Source: Jeotgalibacillus campisalis
GTDB lineage: Bacteria > Bacillota > Bacilli > Bacillales > Jeotgalibacillaceae
NCBI RefSeq assembly: GCF_000829515.1
Contig: NZ_JXRR01000008.1
Location: 279,591 to 343,590 of the forward strand
Direction: 5' to 3'
Length of the DNA: 64,000 nt
Shown here: positions 52,007 to 61,469 of the stretch, piece by piece
Layout of the letters: each line of letters begins with the position of its first letter
Numbering within the stretch: position 1 is the stretch's first letter
The notes under the pieces: generated by a model
What the model was told of the DNA's origin: nothing
Databases searched by the model: none
What the model saw: only the letters and a program-made list of their open reading frames with translations
Made by a program: the position numbers and the translations under genes

Positions 52007-53134
52007 GTGCACAATTGGTATGATATCTTTCCGAAGAATACGGGTTTAAATATTTACATATGGATCATTTTTTGTATGCTCCCGTTTTACTTTATTTTCA
52101 GGTCGTCTTCCTGGATTGAAATAGCGATTGGTGTAATGATGATTTTGATTTTTTTCATTGCGTACAGACTGACTTTTTTGACCAGCGGGTGGGTCAATTA
52201 CGTTTGGGTAGGGATTGCCATTGCTATTAGTATTGCCATGACAGTCGTTTTCGGTTTTGTTTATTTTGCCCTTTTCCTCGCTTTTATGGTGGGGAATGTT
52301 CAAAACAAAGTCGGATTTTTTATTTTATATGGCGTTCTGGTGCTAACAACGATTGCTACAGTCAACATTGCCTTTTTTACACAAGACGAATTGTTTTTCT
52401 CTCAATTTCCTTTCGTATTGATCAGTGTGATCGGTGTTATTTTGCTGCCGTTGAATTCATATAACAGCAAGAAAAGAAATAAGCTTGAAACGCAGCTTGA
52501 GGCAGCAAATGAGCGTATTTCCAAATTTATTGTGATGGAGGAACGACAAAGAATTGCTCGGGATCTGCACGATACATTAGGGCAGAAACTTTCTCTGATT
52601 GGGCTCAAAAGTGATCTTGCAGGAAAGCTCATCACAGTAAATCCTGAAACAGCAAAAAAGGAAATTCAAGAAATAAATCAAACAGCAAGGACAGCTTTAA
52701 AGGAAGTTCGGGAGCTTGTTACGGATATGAGGGGAACGCGGCTGAAAGATGAACTTGTTCATGTGAAGGAAATTTTAAATGCTGCCGGCATTGCTTATGA
52801 TATTCATGGAGCAAGTACACTGCAGCACACGCCCGTTCTTGTCGAAAATGTATTAAGTATGTGTTTAAAAGAAGCAGTCACAAATGTCGTCAAGCACAGT
52901 GAAGCCTTTTTATGTGAGATCAGTATTGAGCAGACGTCGAAAGAAATAATTTTGCATGTACATGATGATGGAATCGGGCTGTCAAGCGAGACTGACCTCG
53001 AAGGAGGAAATGGGCTGCAGGGTATGAGAGAGCGCCTGGAATTTGTGAATGGTTCGATGGAAATCAATTTTTCCAATGGATCGTCACTGACCATTCGAGT
53101 TCCCGTCGTTATTAAAGAATCAAAGGAGGAATAA
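52007..53134 (+). CDS. desK: Membrane-thickness sensor histidine kinase DesK
   Basis: A 375-residue kinase. Five helices fill the first 150 residues; DHp follows with the phosphorylated H188 in RDLHDTLGQ (same position as B. subtilis), and the HATPase domain (about 245-370) with HDDGIGLS and GGNGLQGMRERL. DesK acts as kinase in the cold and as phosphatase in the warm. Start GTG 52007 behind AAGGAAGG. Confidence 0.92.
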   Translation: MHNWYDIFPKNTGLNIYIWIIFCMLPFYFIFRSSSWIEIAIGVMMILIFFIAYRLTFLTSGWVNYVWVGIAIAISIAMTVVFGFVYFALFLAFMVGNVQNKVGFFILYGVLVLTTIATVNIAFFTQDELFFSQFPFVLISVIGVILLPLNSYNSKKRNKLETQLEAANERISKFIVMEERQRIARDLHDTLGQKLSLIGLKSDLAGKLITVNPETAKKEIQEINQTARTALKEVRELVTDMRGTRLKDELVHVKEILNAAGIAYDIHGASTLQHTPVLVENVLSMCLKEAVTNVVKHSEAFLCEISIEQTSKEIILHVHDDGIGLSSETDLEGGNGLQGMRERLEFVNGSMEINFSNGSSLTIRVPVVIKESKEE

Positions 53135-53135
53135 A

Positions 53136-53735
53136 ATGATCCGGATTGTGTTAGCGGAGGACCAGGGAATGCTGCTTGGTGCATTAGGGTCACTTCTTGA
53201 TTTAGAAGAAGACATGAAGATTGTTGGCAAAGCGAAAAACGGGGAAGAAGCAATAGAATTGGTGAACCAGGAAAATCCCGACGTTTGTATTATGGATATA
53301 GAGATGCCGTTAAAAAGCGGCCTGGATGCAGCATATGTATTAAAGGATCATCCTTGCAAAATTATTATCCTGACAACATTCGCAAGATCTGGTTATTTTG
53401 AACGCGCCCGCAGTGCAGGCGTCAGCGGATATTTATTAAAAGACGGTCCAAGTGATGAATTGGCCATTTCAATTCGTACGATTATGGAGGGGCGCCGCAT
53501 TTATGCCCCAGAACTGGTCGACATGGCTTTTACAGATGCAAATCCTCTTACAGAGCGTGAGAAGCAGGTCATTGAGCTGATTGCAGAAGGTAAAAATACG
53601 AAAGAAATTGCAAGCGAACTTTTTATCACAAATGGCACTGTACGCAATTATATTTCGGTTATATTGGACAAATTAGAAGTCAGTAACCGCATTGAAGCCA
53701 TCTCCCGCTTTAAGGAAAAAGGATGGTTTAAATAA
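53136..53735 (+). CDS. desR: Response regulator DesR (NarL/LuxR family)
   Basis: A 199-residue regulator: receiver domain (1-120) with the phosphorylated D54 in CIMDIEMP and a C-terminal LuxR helix-turn-helix (about 135-195; LTEREKQVIELIAEGKNTKE). Phosphorylated DesR activates des. AAAGGAGG ends two bases before it; only one base separates it from desK. Confidence 0.93.
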   Translation: MIRIVLAEDQGMLLGALGSLLDLEEDMKIVGKAKNGEEAIELVNQENPDVCIMDIEMPLKSGLDAAYVLKDHPCKIIILTTFARSGYFERARSAGVSGYLLKDGPSDELAISIRTIMEGRRIYAPELVDMAFTDANPLTEREKQVIELIAEGKNTKEIASELFITNGTVRNYISVILDKLEVSNRIEAISRFKEKGWFK

Positions 53736-53744
53736 CAGGAAAAA

Positions 53745-53776
53745 AAGAGGGTCGGATAAATGTCTCAACCTCTTCA
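53745..53776 (+). terminator. Probable terminator after desR
   Basis: AAGAGGGTCGGATAAATGTCTCAACCTCTT-type hairpin (arms AAGAGGGT and AACCTCTT); weak T tail. Confidence 0.5.
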
Positions 53777-53780
53777 AACA

Positions 53781-53912
53781 ACCGGTTCTCTGCACTTCAG
53801 GCGCACGCATTCCGCAGGGACGGTTGCTTGAGCCTTTTCAGGGCCCTGTCCTGCAAAGTCTCAAGCAACCGTCATATCCTGCAGGAGTCGCCACCTTCCG
53901 CTCCGTTCACCT
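53781..53912. repeat. Long imperfect palindrome, dispersed-repeat type
   Basis: A 14-bp perfect stem (GACGGTTGCTTGAG at 53819-53832 with CTCAAGCAACCGTC at 53860-53873) lies in a larger GC-rich palindrome with CCGCAGGGA and TCCTGCAGGA outer arms. On the minus strand the flanks read CGACTCCTGCAGG and CCCTGCGGAATGCG, a sequence type repeated many times in bacillar genomes. No coding potential. Confidence 0.65.
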
Positions 53913-54101
53913 CAAATATACTATTAAAATGACCTCATTCTAAACACTTTCACAGTTCAGTCCCACCTTTTTTTACTTTTGTACAATTTGTATTGGGACT
54001 TTGACTCCGTGTGACACAGGCTATTAAAAGGGCTTTCGTCAATTATGAATCCTTAGAGATGAATTTAATCTTATAATTAGGTATAATAAAAACTAACGAT
54101 A

Positions 54102-54117
54102 TGTGAATTAATTCACA
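54102..54117. promoter_or_regulatory. Rex-type operator
   Basis: TGTGAATTAATTCACA is a perfect 16-bp palindrome matching the redox repressor Rex site. It lies 15 bases downstream of a TATAAT box (54082-54087) and 52 bases before the cydD start, where binding would block transcription at high NAD+/NADH. Confidence 0.75.
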
Positions 54118-54169
54118 AATTGGTTTTGCGGATGAATAACGCTTCTTCAACGATAGGAGAATAACTTAC

Positions 54170-55900
54170 ATGAATGTCTTAAATCCTTATCTTAAACAAT
54201 ATAAAGGCACGCAGATTTTTTTAATTTTCACAGCTATATTAACCGGCTTGAGCATCATCGCGCAGGCGTATTTGATTGTGCTTGCCGTCGACCGTGTTTT
54301 TCTTCAGGGACAGCCGTTTGAGGCGATTGTTCCACTTTTAGGATGGCTTGCAGCTGCCCTTCTGCTGCGTGCCGCACTTACCTATGCCAGCGGGCGAGCA
54401 GGGGTCCGGATGGCAGCGAAAGTAAAACAGGAGTTTCGCCGGAGACTGCTTGATAAGTTTTCAAAAAACCCTGTGCAGGCGTCGCTTCAAGGGCAGTCTG
54501 GTCAGAAAGTAAGTGTCATGCTGGATGCGGTGGACGAAATCGACAGCTATTTCAGCCGTTATATTCCGCAGGTCATTCAGACGTCCATTATCCCGTTAAT
54601 GATTTTAATTGTTGCATTCAGCCAGCACCTTTATACCGGCCTGCTGATGATTATCACAGCACCTTTTATTCCGCTGTTTTTTATTATTATCGGGATTAAA
54701 ACGCAAAAAAAATCAGAAGAGCAAATGGACAAAATGGCTGCTTTTTCCGGCCGTTTTCTGGATACACTTCAGGGATTAACTACACTGAAATTATTCGGAC
54801 GCTCTGCCATACAAAAAGATGCTATACGCGAGAGCAGCTATGGCTTTCGAGATGCGACAATGGATGTGCTGAAGGTTGCTTTTATTTCTTCCTTAATACT
54901 TGAATATATTTCCATGCTGAGCATCGGACTCATTGCACTTGAACTTGGTCTCCGCCTTGTTGTGTTTGAAAGTGTCACTTTTTTCACTGCATTCTTTTTA
55001 CTCGTTCTGGCTCCGGAGTTTTATTTAGCGATTAAAGAGCTCGGAAGCGCTTTTCATACAGGCAGAGGCAGCATGGGAGCAGCGAAAAAAATAACCGATG
55101 AACTTGAAAAACAAGACCAGCCTGTAGTATGGGGTGATAAGCAGCTTGAAGGCCTAAATCCGCCTGTTATCAATCTTAACGAAGCTGGATTTAAGTACGG
55201 AGAATCCGGATTTGAACTTACAGGAATATCTGCTGAAATAAAACCTTATATGAAAGTGGCTGTCACAGGACGTTCCGGGTCAGGTAAATCAACACTTCTT
55301 CACTTACTGGCTGGACTTGTGGCGCCGACAAAGGGCGGTATTGAAATTAATAGCCATCCGCTTTCTTCTTTTTCAGAGAAGGCTTGGTTTGATGAAGTCA
55401 GCTATATTTCACAGAAGCCATATGTATTTTCAGGGACGATTGCTGAAAATATTGCGATAGGCGGCAACAAAAACGCAACGCGCAATGATATTATGAATGC
55501 TGCTCAAAAAGCAGGAATCTCGGAAATGGTTTCATCATTGCCAAAAGGGTTTGATACATCAGTCGGAGAGGGCGGAAGAGGCTTATCTGGCGGGGAAAAA
55601 CAACGGTTGGCGATTGCCCGTGCTTTTTTGAAAAATCCATCTGTGATTTTATTTGATGAACCGACAACTGGTCTTGATTTAAAGACCGAACAAATTCTGC
55701 AAGCCTCTATTAAAGAGCTTTCGAAACAATCTACGGTTATTACGGTCGCTCACCGACTTCATACGATTCAGGATGCTGATCTGATTTTATTCCTTGAAAA
55801 TGGTGAGTTAAAAGGAGCCGGCACCCACAGTGAGCTGATGGAAAAAGCACCGGACTACCGAAACATGGTGTCTGTGCAGCAGGGAGGGGATAGAGAATGA
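54170..55900 (+). CDS. cydD: Thiol reductant ABC exporter subunit CydD
   Basis: A 576-residue ABC exporter half: six helices (about 1-315) and an ATPase domain with Walker A GRSGSGKST, signature LSGGEKQRLAIARA and Walker B VILFDEPT. CydDC exports glutathione/cysteine or haem and is needed to assemble cytochrome bd. AGGAG precedes the ATG. Overlaps cydC by four bases. cydAB are not in this window. Confidence 0.9.
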   Translation: MNVLNPYLKQYKGTQIFLIFTAILTGLSIIAQAYLIVLAVDRVFLQGQPFEAIVPLLGWLAAALLLRAALTYASGRAGVRMAAKVKQEFRRRLLDKFSKNPVQASLQGQSGQKVSVMLDAVDEIDSYFSRYIPQVIQTSIIPLMILIVAFSQHLYTGLLMIITAPFIPLFFIIIGIKTQKKSEEQMDKMAAFSGRFLDTLQGLTTLKLFGRSAIQKDAIRESSYGFRDATMDVLKVAFISSLILEYISMLSIGLIALELGLRLVVFESVTFFTAFFLLVLAPEFYLAIKELGSAFHTGRGSMGAAKKITDELEKQDQPVVWGDKQLEGLNPPVINLNEAGFKYGESGFELTGISAEIKPYMKVAVTGRSGSGKSTLLHLLAGLVAPTKGGIEINSHPLSSFSEKAWFDEVSYISQKPYVFSGTIAENIAIGGNKNATRNDIMNAAQKAGISEMVSSLPKGFDTSVGEGGRGLSGGEKQRLAIARAFLKNPSVILFDEPTTGLDLKTEQILQASIKELSKQSTVITVAHRLHTIQDADLILFLENGELKGAGTHSELMEKAPDYRNMVSVQQGGDRE

Positions 55901-57612
55901 AGGATCTGGCCATTGTTATGAAGGAAGTTGGTCGCGAGAGAAAAGACATCTTCCTATCTATTTTATTTGGCTTTACAGCGGGTATCACAGCAGTCGGTTT
56001 GTTTGCTTCAAGCGGGTACCTGATTTCCAAAGCGGCACTTGTTCCTCCCCTCTATGCACTGACCGTCATGATTGCGTTATTGAAATTTTTTGGTTTAGCA
56101 CGAGCTGTCAGCCGCTATGGAGAACGCCTGTCTTCTCACAGAGCCACTTTTTCAATTCTAAGTAATTTAAGAGTCAATTTCTTTGAAAAGCTTGAACCGT
56201 TGGCACCAGGTATTTATCAAAAATACCGGAGCGGAGATTTATTGTCCCGGATCGTCGGAGATGTAGAAAGTCTTCAAAATTTCTTTCTGCGGGTTTATTA
56301 TCCACCCATTGTATTGCTGATTGTATTTTTAAGTACCATTGTTTTTACGATGTTTTTCTCTGTTTACATCGCGCTTGTTTTGATTGTGGGACTGATTTTA
56401 ACGGCCCTGGTGGTACCTGCATTCTTTGCATACAGCCAGCGCAAAATTGATTCCCGTGTCCGGCAGCAGCGGGGAGAGCTTTCTACAGAAGTAACAGAGC
56501 TTTTGTATGGATTTAGAGAATTGAAACTATATCAGCGTTTAGATGAAAAAGAAGAGATGTTAAAAGCATCTTCTCAAAAATACGTTCATGAGCAAGAGCG
56601 TGAAGGTATTCAATTAATGTTTAATCAGTCTGTGAATACAGCGATATCGCTGATGATCTCATGGGTTGTGCTCGCACTTGGCGCATTTTTAGTGGCAGAA
56701 GGTCAGCTTGACGGATTATTCCTGGCGATGCTGGTGATGATTTCTCTCACGGTTTTTGAAAATGCAACACCGATGGCGGCTTTGCCAGGCAATCTGGAAG
56801 AAAGCCGGACAGCCTCTAAGCGCTTGTATTCTGTAGTGAAAGAAAAACCTGAAACAGCTTTAGAGCCAATCGTCACTTTGCCTGAATCACAAGCCTTATC
56901 GATTCGTTTTGATGAGCTTTCGTATCAATTTGAAGGAGAGGACCAGCAGGCACTTAATAAAGTAAGTCTTTATTTGCCGGAGGGTTCAAAGACCGCCATT
57001 GTTGGTCCAAGCGGGTCAGGTAAATCAACGGTGCTGATGCTGATGTTAAAAGTACTTCATGCAAATCAAGGCGGCCTGCAGATAAACGGTCAATCCATTA
57101 AGCATGTGAATGATGAAGATATTTGGTCAAAATCGAATGTCGTTTTGCAGGATAATCACTTTTTTTATGGAACACTTCGGGAAAATCTGGAGCTTGCAGG
57201 AACAGGTTTCACAGATGAAGCATATAAAAATGCCCTTCATCAAGTAGAGCTATCCCATTTTGACCTTGAAAGCGAAGTTCTTGAGCACGGGGAGAATCTT
57301 TCAGGCGGTGAAAAACAACGTCTTGCCATAGCAAGAGCCATGCTGAAAGGAAAGCGGTTATGGATTTTAGACGAACCCACATCCTCAATTGATGCCTTGA
57401 CTGAGCAGGATCTGTATGAACGCCTGTTTGCAAAAGCTGAAAATGACACGCTTGTGCTGGTGAGTCACCGCCTGACAGGTCTTGAAAAAATGGATCAGAT
57501 TATCGTCATGGAAAAAGGGGAAGTCGTGGAAGCCGGGTCATTTAATGAACTCATGGCAAAGCAAGGCTACTTTTATCAAATGAAGCAAATTGAAAAAAGC
57601 GTATTTGGATAG
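55897..57612 (+). CDS. cydC: Thiol reductant ABC exporter subunit CydC
   Basis: A 571-residue partner of CydD with the same six-helix plus ATPase layout: Walker A GPSGSGKST, signature LSGGEKQRLAIARA and WILDEPTSS. SRYGERLSSHRATFSILSNL in the first part is typical of CydC. Start ATG overlaps the CydD stop (ATGA). The heterodimer works in the cytoplasmic membrane. Confidence 0.9.
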   Translation: MKDLAIVMKEVGRERKDIFLSILFGFTAGITAVGLFASSGYLISKAALVPPLYALTVMIALLKFFGLARAVSRYGERLSSHRATFSILSNLRVNFFEKLEPLAPGIYQKYRSGDLLSRIVGDVESLQNFFLRVYYPPIVLLIVFLSTIVFTMFFSVYIALVLIVGLILTALVVPAFFAYSQRKIDSRVRQQRGELSTEVTELLYGFRELKLYQRLDEKEEMLKASSQKYVHEQEREGIQLMFNQSVNTAISLMISWVVLALGAFLVAEGQLDGLFLAMLVMISLTVFENATPMAALPGNLEESRTASKRLYSVVKEKPETALEPIVTLPESQALSIRFDELSYQFEGEDQQALNKVSLYLPEGSKTAIVGPSGSGKSTVLMLMLKVLHANQGGLQINGQSIKHVNDEDIWSKSNVVLQDNHFFYGTLRENLELAGTGFTDEAYKNALHQVELSHFDLESEVLEHGENLSGGEKQRLAIARAMLKGKRLWILDEPTSSIDALTEQDLYERLFAKAENDTLVLVSHRLTGLEKMDQIIVMEKGEVVEAGSFNELMAKQGYFYQMKQIEKSVFG

Positions 57613-57645
57613 AATCATGAGATGCGTGTCTGGGATAAGAGTTAA

Positions 57646-57683
57646 AAGAATAAGGCAGGGACAATTGTCTCTGCCTTATTCTT
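57646..57683 (+). terminator. Terminator after cydDC
   Basis: AAGAATAAGGCAGGGACA / TGTCTCTGCCTTATTCTT stem (arms joined by ATT). Confidence 0.85.
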
Positions 57684-57775
57684 GCTTGGGTCAGTTTTTC
57701 TGACCTTTCCACAAAACTTCCTCAAAGTGATACAATCAAACCATCGATAATTTAACGTGTCAGGAGTTTGCAAAA

Positions 57776-59947
57776 ATGAGTGCAGAAGAAGACTTTTTTC
57801 TTAAAAAATATAAAGAATTGAATGTTTCACTCAATGATGTTCAAAAAAAAGCTGTGCTTCATACGAAAGGGGCACTGCTGCTTTTAGCTTCACCGGGTTC
57901 AGGTAAAACGACAACCATTATTATGCGCATCGGCTACTTAATTGAAGTGAAGGGTGTGTCACCCGATCGCATTAAAGGTGTGACGTTCAGCAAAGCATCA
58001 GCTGAAGATATGAAAAGCCGTTTTGCCCGATTTTTCCCAGACCTTGAGCCAGTCGATTTTTCTACGATCCACTCATTGGCCTTTTCTATTGTAAGAGAGC
58101 ATTGCAGGGAGCAGGGGATGGATTACCAATTGATTGAAGGAAAGTTCGATCCGGCAAATCCTTCTGCTAATAAAAAAATGCTCCTTCGCACCATTTTCCA
58201 AAAGCTGAACGGTGAAGCGATCACTGATGATCAGCTTGAGGAACTGGCGAGCTATATCAGTTTCATTAAAAATAAGCTGTTGCCTAAAGAAAAGTGGTCA
58301 ACGATTCCATGTGAAGTGCCGCAAGCAGAGAGGATCTTCCGTAATTACGAAGAAACAAAGGCACAGAACGAAAAGCACCTGCTTCTGGATTATGATGACA
58401 TGCTGACTATGGCCAACGAAGCACTTTCCTCAAATCGCCGTTTATTAAAAAAGTATCAGCAAAAATATTCTTATATCCTGACAGATGAAAGTCAGGATAC
58501 TTCACTTGTGCAGCATGCCATTATTGAGAAGCTTGTAGAAGAACATGGGAATCTATGTGTCGTAGCAGACGACGACCAGTCGATTTACACATGGCGTGCG
58601 GCTGAACCGCAATACCTACTGGATTTTAAAAAGGTGTACCCGGACGCAGCAGTTTTGATGATGGAGCAAAATTACCGTTCCACTCCTCAAATTGTTGATC
58701 CTGCTAATCGGTTTATTAAACGAAATAAAAACCGGTACGATAAAAATATGTTCACAAAAAATGAGCAAGGGGATAAAATCAGCATCAAAGTGTTTCCGGA
58801 TTATGAGGATCAGTCCCGCTATATTGGACGGGAGCTTGCTTCATTAACAAATTATAAGGACGCAGCTGTTTTGTACAGGACGAACAGTTCAGCAATTCTG
58901 CTGATGAACGAACTTGACCGTGCGGATATTCCTTTTTACATGAAAGATTCAGATCAGCGGTTTTTTTCTCATTGGATTGTAGAGGATATTTTGAATTTTA
59001 TGCGTCTGACTTTTAATGATAAACGGATTGATATTTTTGAACAATTTCACTCAAAATGCAAGGGCTATATTACAAAACAGCAGGTTGAAATGCTAAAAGG
59101 CGTGCCCTCTCAGGATTCAGTCTGGGATAAATTGATCCAACATGTTCCGCTGAAGGACTATCAGATTAAGCAAGTTAAAGCATTAAAGCAGACCTTTGGG
59201 TTAATGAAGGATGAAGCACCTTTCCCTGTCATTAAGCTGATCCGGGAGCGCGCAGGCTATGACAAAGCGTTGGAGAAAATGAGTGAACGTCTCGGTTTCT
59301 CAATGGATCACCTGAAAGATATACTCATGACGCTCGAAGAAATTGCGCGAAAAGAAGAAACCATGAAAGGCTTCGCTGCCCGATTGAAGCATCTGGAATC
59401 CCTGCTGAAAACGTCAAAGTTCAATAAAAATCAAAATGCCGTAACCCTATCCACCCTGCATAGCTCCAAGGGGTTAGAATTTAAAAAGGTATACATGATG
59501 GATTTGATTGCAGATGTCATTCCGTCCAAAAGCGATCAAAAAGAAAGTGATGAAGGAAATAAAGAGCCAATGGAAGAAGCGGCACGATTGTTTTACGTGG
59601 GAATGACAAGAGCAGAAGAACATCTGGAACTTTTGTCTTATCGCATGCGAAACGGCAAGGCGACGAAACCGTCTCTTTTCTTATTAAATGTGAATCACAT
59701 CATTAACCCGCCTGAAGAAAAAGAAGAAGCATCAATGGATGTCCGGCCGGTCCCGAAAAATCCGAATGCATTGACAAAAGTTTCGCAGCTTGAAGTTGGC
59801 AGAAGCGTGAAGCACCGGGTCTTCGGGCGGGGTGAAATTTTGGGCTTTGTCGATGAGGGACTGGAGATCCGATTTACTAAATCAACCAAAAAGCTTTCAA
59901 TTGAAATGTGTTTGACTATGGGACTCCTTGAACCAGGCGAACAGTAA
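57776..59947 (+). CDS. yjcD: UvrD/Rep-type ATP-dependent DNA helicase (YjcD-like)
   Basis: A 723-residue superfamily 1A helicase. Motif I is ASPGSGKTTTI, motif II DESQD (about 255-260), motif III DDDQSIYTWR, motif IV QNYRST, motif V LSTLHSSKGLEFKKVY and motif VI FYVGMTRAEEHLELLS. The C-terminal 60 residues (VSQLEVGRSVKHRVFGRGEI) resemble the SH3-like PcrA/UvrD C-terminal tail. It differs from PcrA in length and is the YjcD type. AGGAG precedes the ATG. Role: DNA repair or replication-fork processing. Confidence 0.88.
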   Translation: MSAEEDFFLKKYKELNVSLNDVQKKAVLHTKGALLLLASPGSGKTTTIIMRIGYLIEVKGVSPDRIKGVTFSKASAEDMKSRFARFFPDLEPVDFSTIHSLAFSIVREHCREQGMDYQLIEGKFDPANPSANKKMLLRTIFQKLNGEAITDDQLEELASYISFIKNKLLPKEKWSTIPCEVPQAERIFRNYEETKAQNEKHLLLDYDDMLTMANEALSSNRRLLKKYQQKYSYILTDESQDTSLVQHAIIEKLVEEHGNLCVVADDDQSIYTWRAAEPQYLLDFKKVYPDAAVLMMEQNYRSTPQIVDPANRFIKRNKNRYDKNMFTKNEQGDKISIKVFPDYEDQSRYIGRELASLTNYKDAAVLYRTNSSAILLMNELDRADIPFYMKDSDQRFFSHWIVEDILNFMRLTFNDKRIDIFEQFHSKCKGYITKQQVEMLKGVPSQDSVWDKLIQHVPLKDYQIKQVKALKQTFGLMKDEAPFPVIKLIRERAGYDKALEKMSERLGFSMDHLKDILMTLEEIARKEETMKGFAARLKHLESLLKTSKFNKNQNAVTLSTLHSSKGLEFKKVYMMDLIADVIPSKSDQKESDEGNKEPMEEAARLFYVGMTRAEEHLELLSYRMRNGKATKPSLFLLNVNHIINPPEEKEEASMDVRPVPKNPNALTKVSQLEVGRSVKHRVFGRGEILGFVDEGLEIRFTKSTKKLSIEMCLTMGLLEPGEQ

Positions 59948-59957
59948 ACATGGGGGG

Positions 59958-60395
59958 ATGAACGTGACTTACACAGCCAAACCGCAGAATTGGACGGTTG
60001 CTTTAATTTTCTTTTTTACTTGTGTCCCTCTTTTCTTTATTATAGAAAATCAGGCGGGTCAGGTATTTTGGCTGTATATTGTTCTTTTAGGAGCGATCCT
60101 GCTGCTGGGCCTTCTCCGATTTCGAATATCAGTGGAGCCCCATTCCCTGCATTATTCAATCCTTTTATTATCAGCAAAACTTTATCAAGTCTCAATTCCT
60201 CCTGAAAAAATTAAAAGGCTTTCGTTTTGCCGTTTTGGCTGGACGTCAAAAGGGGTGATTATCGGTTTGCAAAAGGGTTTTTCGATTCGGATCGTCCGAT
60301 TTTCTGATGATGCAATCCAAGCTCTTGACGCTTTCGCCCGTGACCATCAGCTTCCCATTCAAAAGACTGATGAGTATCGTTCTCTCGAAAAATAA
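59958..60395 (+). CDS. Membrane protein with PH-like domain
   Basis: A 145-residue protein: two hydrophobic helices (about 15-33 and 36-54) followed by a beta-rich region (SVEPHSLHYSILLLSAKLYQ, then KGVIIGLQKGFSIRIVRFSD) and a C-terminal helix. This is the layout of bacterial PH-domain (YdbS/YdbT-like) proteins. GGGGGG lies just before the ATG at 59958; a GTG at 59964 is better spaced and may be the real start. Ten bases after the helicase gene, so likely cotranscribed. Confidence 0.65.
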   Translation: MNVTYTAKPQNWTVALIFFFTCVPLFFIIENQAGQVFWLYIVLLGAILLLGLLRFRISVEPHSLHYSILLLSAKLYQVSIPPEKIKRLSFCRFGWTSKGVIIGLQKGFSIRIVRFSDDAIQALDAFARDHQLPIQKTDEYRSLEK

Positions 60396-60450
60396 AATAG
60401 TAAGACTAGAGTTTTAGATGGCGATCAGAGCTAGGGGAGGAGAAGGGTAC

Positions 60451-60906
60451 ATGGAAATTCGATTGGACGATCTATCGGGCAAGAAGATACAGAAATTGAT
60501 CAGAGAGCACTTAAACAATATGCTTGAGCATTCCCCGCCTGAAAGTAAGCATGCACTTGACATTGAAGCGCTGAAAAACCCGGACATTACGTTTTGGAGT
60601 GTGTGGGAGGAAGATGAATTACTTGGGTGCGGGGCACTAAAAGAGCTTGACGCGCAGCATGGAGAAATTAAATCCATGAGAACCTCAACGGCTCATTTAA
60701 GAAAAGGTGCAGCAAGAAAGCTGCTTACATTTATAATAGAAGAATCCCGCCACAGAGGATACAAGCGTATTAGTCTGGAGACGGGATCGATGCAGGCATT
60801 TGAACCCGCTAGAAGGCTTTATTTAAGTTTCGGCTTTACTTTTTGTGCACCGTTCAATGGCTATAAAGAGGATCGAAATAGCTTGTTTATGACAAAGGAG
60901 GTATAA
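60451..60906 (+). CDS. GNAT family N-acetyltransferase
   Basis: A 151-residue acetyltransferase. The acetyl-CoA segment is IKSMRTSTAHLRKGAARKLL (about 70-95, with LRKGAA as the pyrophosphate loop) and the C-terminal FEPARRLYLSFGFTFCAPFN is the usual motif B. It opens MEIRLDDLSG. AGGAGAAGG lies before the ATG at 60451. The pattern is that of the PanZ/YsnE-type small GNATs; substrate unknown. Confidence 0.85.
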   Translation: MEIRLDDLSGKKIQKLIREHLNNMLEHSPPESKHALDIEALKNPDITFWSVWEEDELLGCGALKELDAQHGEIKSMRTSTAHLRKGAARKLLTFIIEESRHRGYKRISLETGSMQAFEPARRLYLSFGFTFCAPFNGYKEDRNSLFMTKEV

Positions 60907-61022
60907 GGGACAGCAGCTTAAGGGGATTTCCAACAATGAATACCCCGACTGAGTGTAACGGGTTCTGTTGATGAGTACTTTTTGTTAATTCGTAGTCAAA
61001 AATATGGATTAAATTGAATGAA

Positions 61023-61052
61023 GAAAGCACTTCAATTTGAGGTGCTTTTTGT
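61023..61052 (+). terminator. Intrinsic terminator
   Basis: AAAGCACTTCAATTTGAGGTGCTTTT stem-loop (arms AAAGCACT and AGGTGCTTT) with T-run. Confidence 0.75.
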
Positions 61053-61141
61053 AACGAATGTGAAGAGTTACACTTTAATTAAAGGAATAAGATTAAGAGG
61101 TGTAAAAGGTGTGTTTCTGCACACCCTAAACATTGGCAGAT

Positions 61142-61468
61142 ATGCTGTCAAATCAGACACAGGAGGGTTTTATCAAGCAAGGTGCAAAGGTTGTTATTAC
61201 AGATGTACTGACTGAGGACGGGGAAAAAACTGCCTAGATCACAATTCCTGCATTGTTAACGAGGATATTAATTGGTCCAAAGTGTTCCTCGGCTTTTTCT
61301 ACAACGTGCTTCCAGTCATCTTCGCTCGTTACTTCGTGTTTGAAGAATAAGCAGTTTTCTCCAAGCGCTTCAAGTATCACATCTATGTCTGTATCTCGCT
61401 TCAGATGAGTCCAGCTACTCTTCCGGATCTGAATTCATCGTAGATGGCGGTATGATTGCCGGCTAAGA
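61142..61468 (+). pseudogene. Scrambled short-chain dehydrogenase/reductase (SDR) pseudogene
   Basis: Three pieces of one SDR remain. On the plus strand 61166-61234 encodes GFIKQGAKVVITDVLTEDGE and KTA, the end of the first Rossmann unit. From about 61238 to 61402 the minus strand encodes LGENCLFFKHEVTSEDDWKH, then VVEKAEEHFGPINILVNNAGI, the next part of the same protein. From 61406 the plus strand encodes DESSYSSGSEFIVDGGMIAG and a stop, the usual C-terminus. The middle has been inverted, and the glycine-rich N-terminus and the catalytic Ser/Tyr-Lys region are deleted. It cannot make a working enzyme. Confidence 0.75.
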
Positions 61469-61469
61469 A

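Noticed and set aside
53692..53943. 83-codon frame over the palindromic repeat after desR
   Set aside because: It starts within desR and runs through the terminator and the palindrome; no coding evidence.
61018..61215. 65-codon frame before the SDR remnant
   Set aside because: It begins inside a terminator hairpin and reads a different frame from the recognisable SDR fragment.
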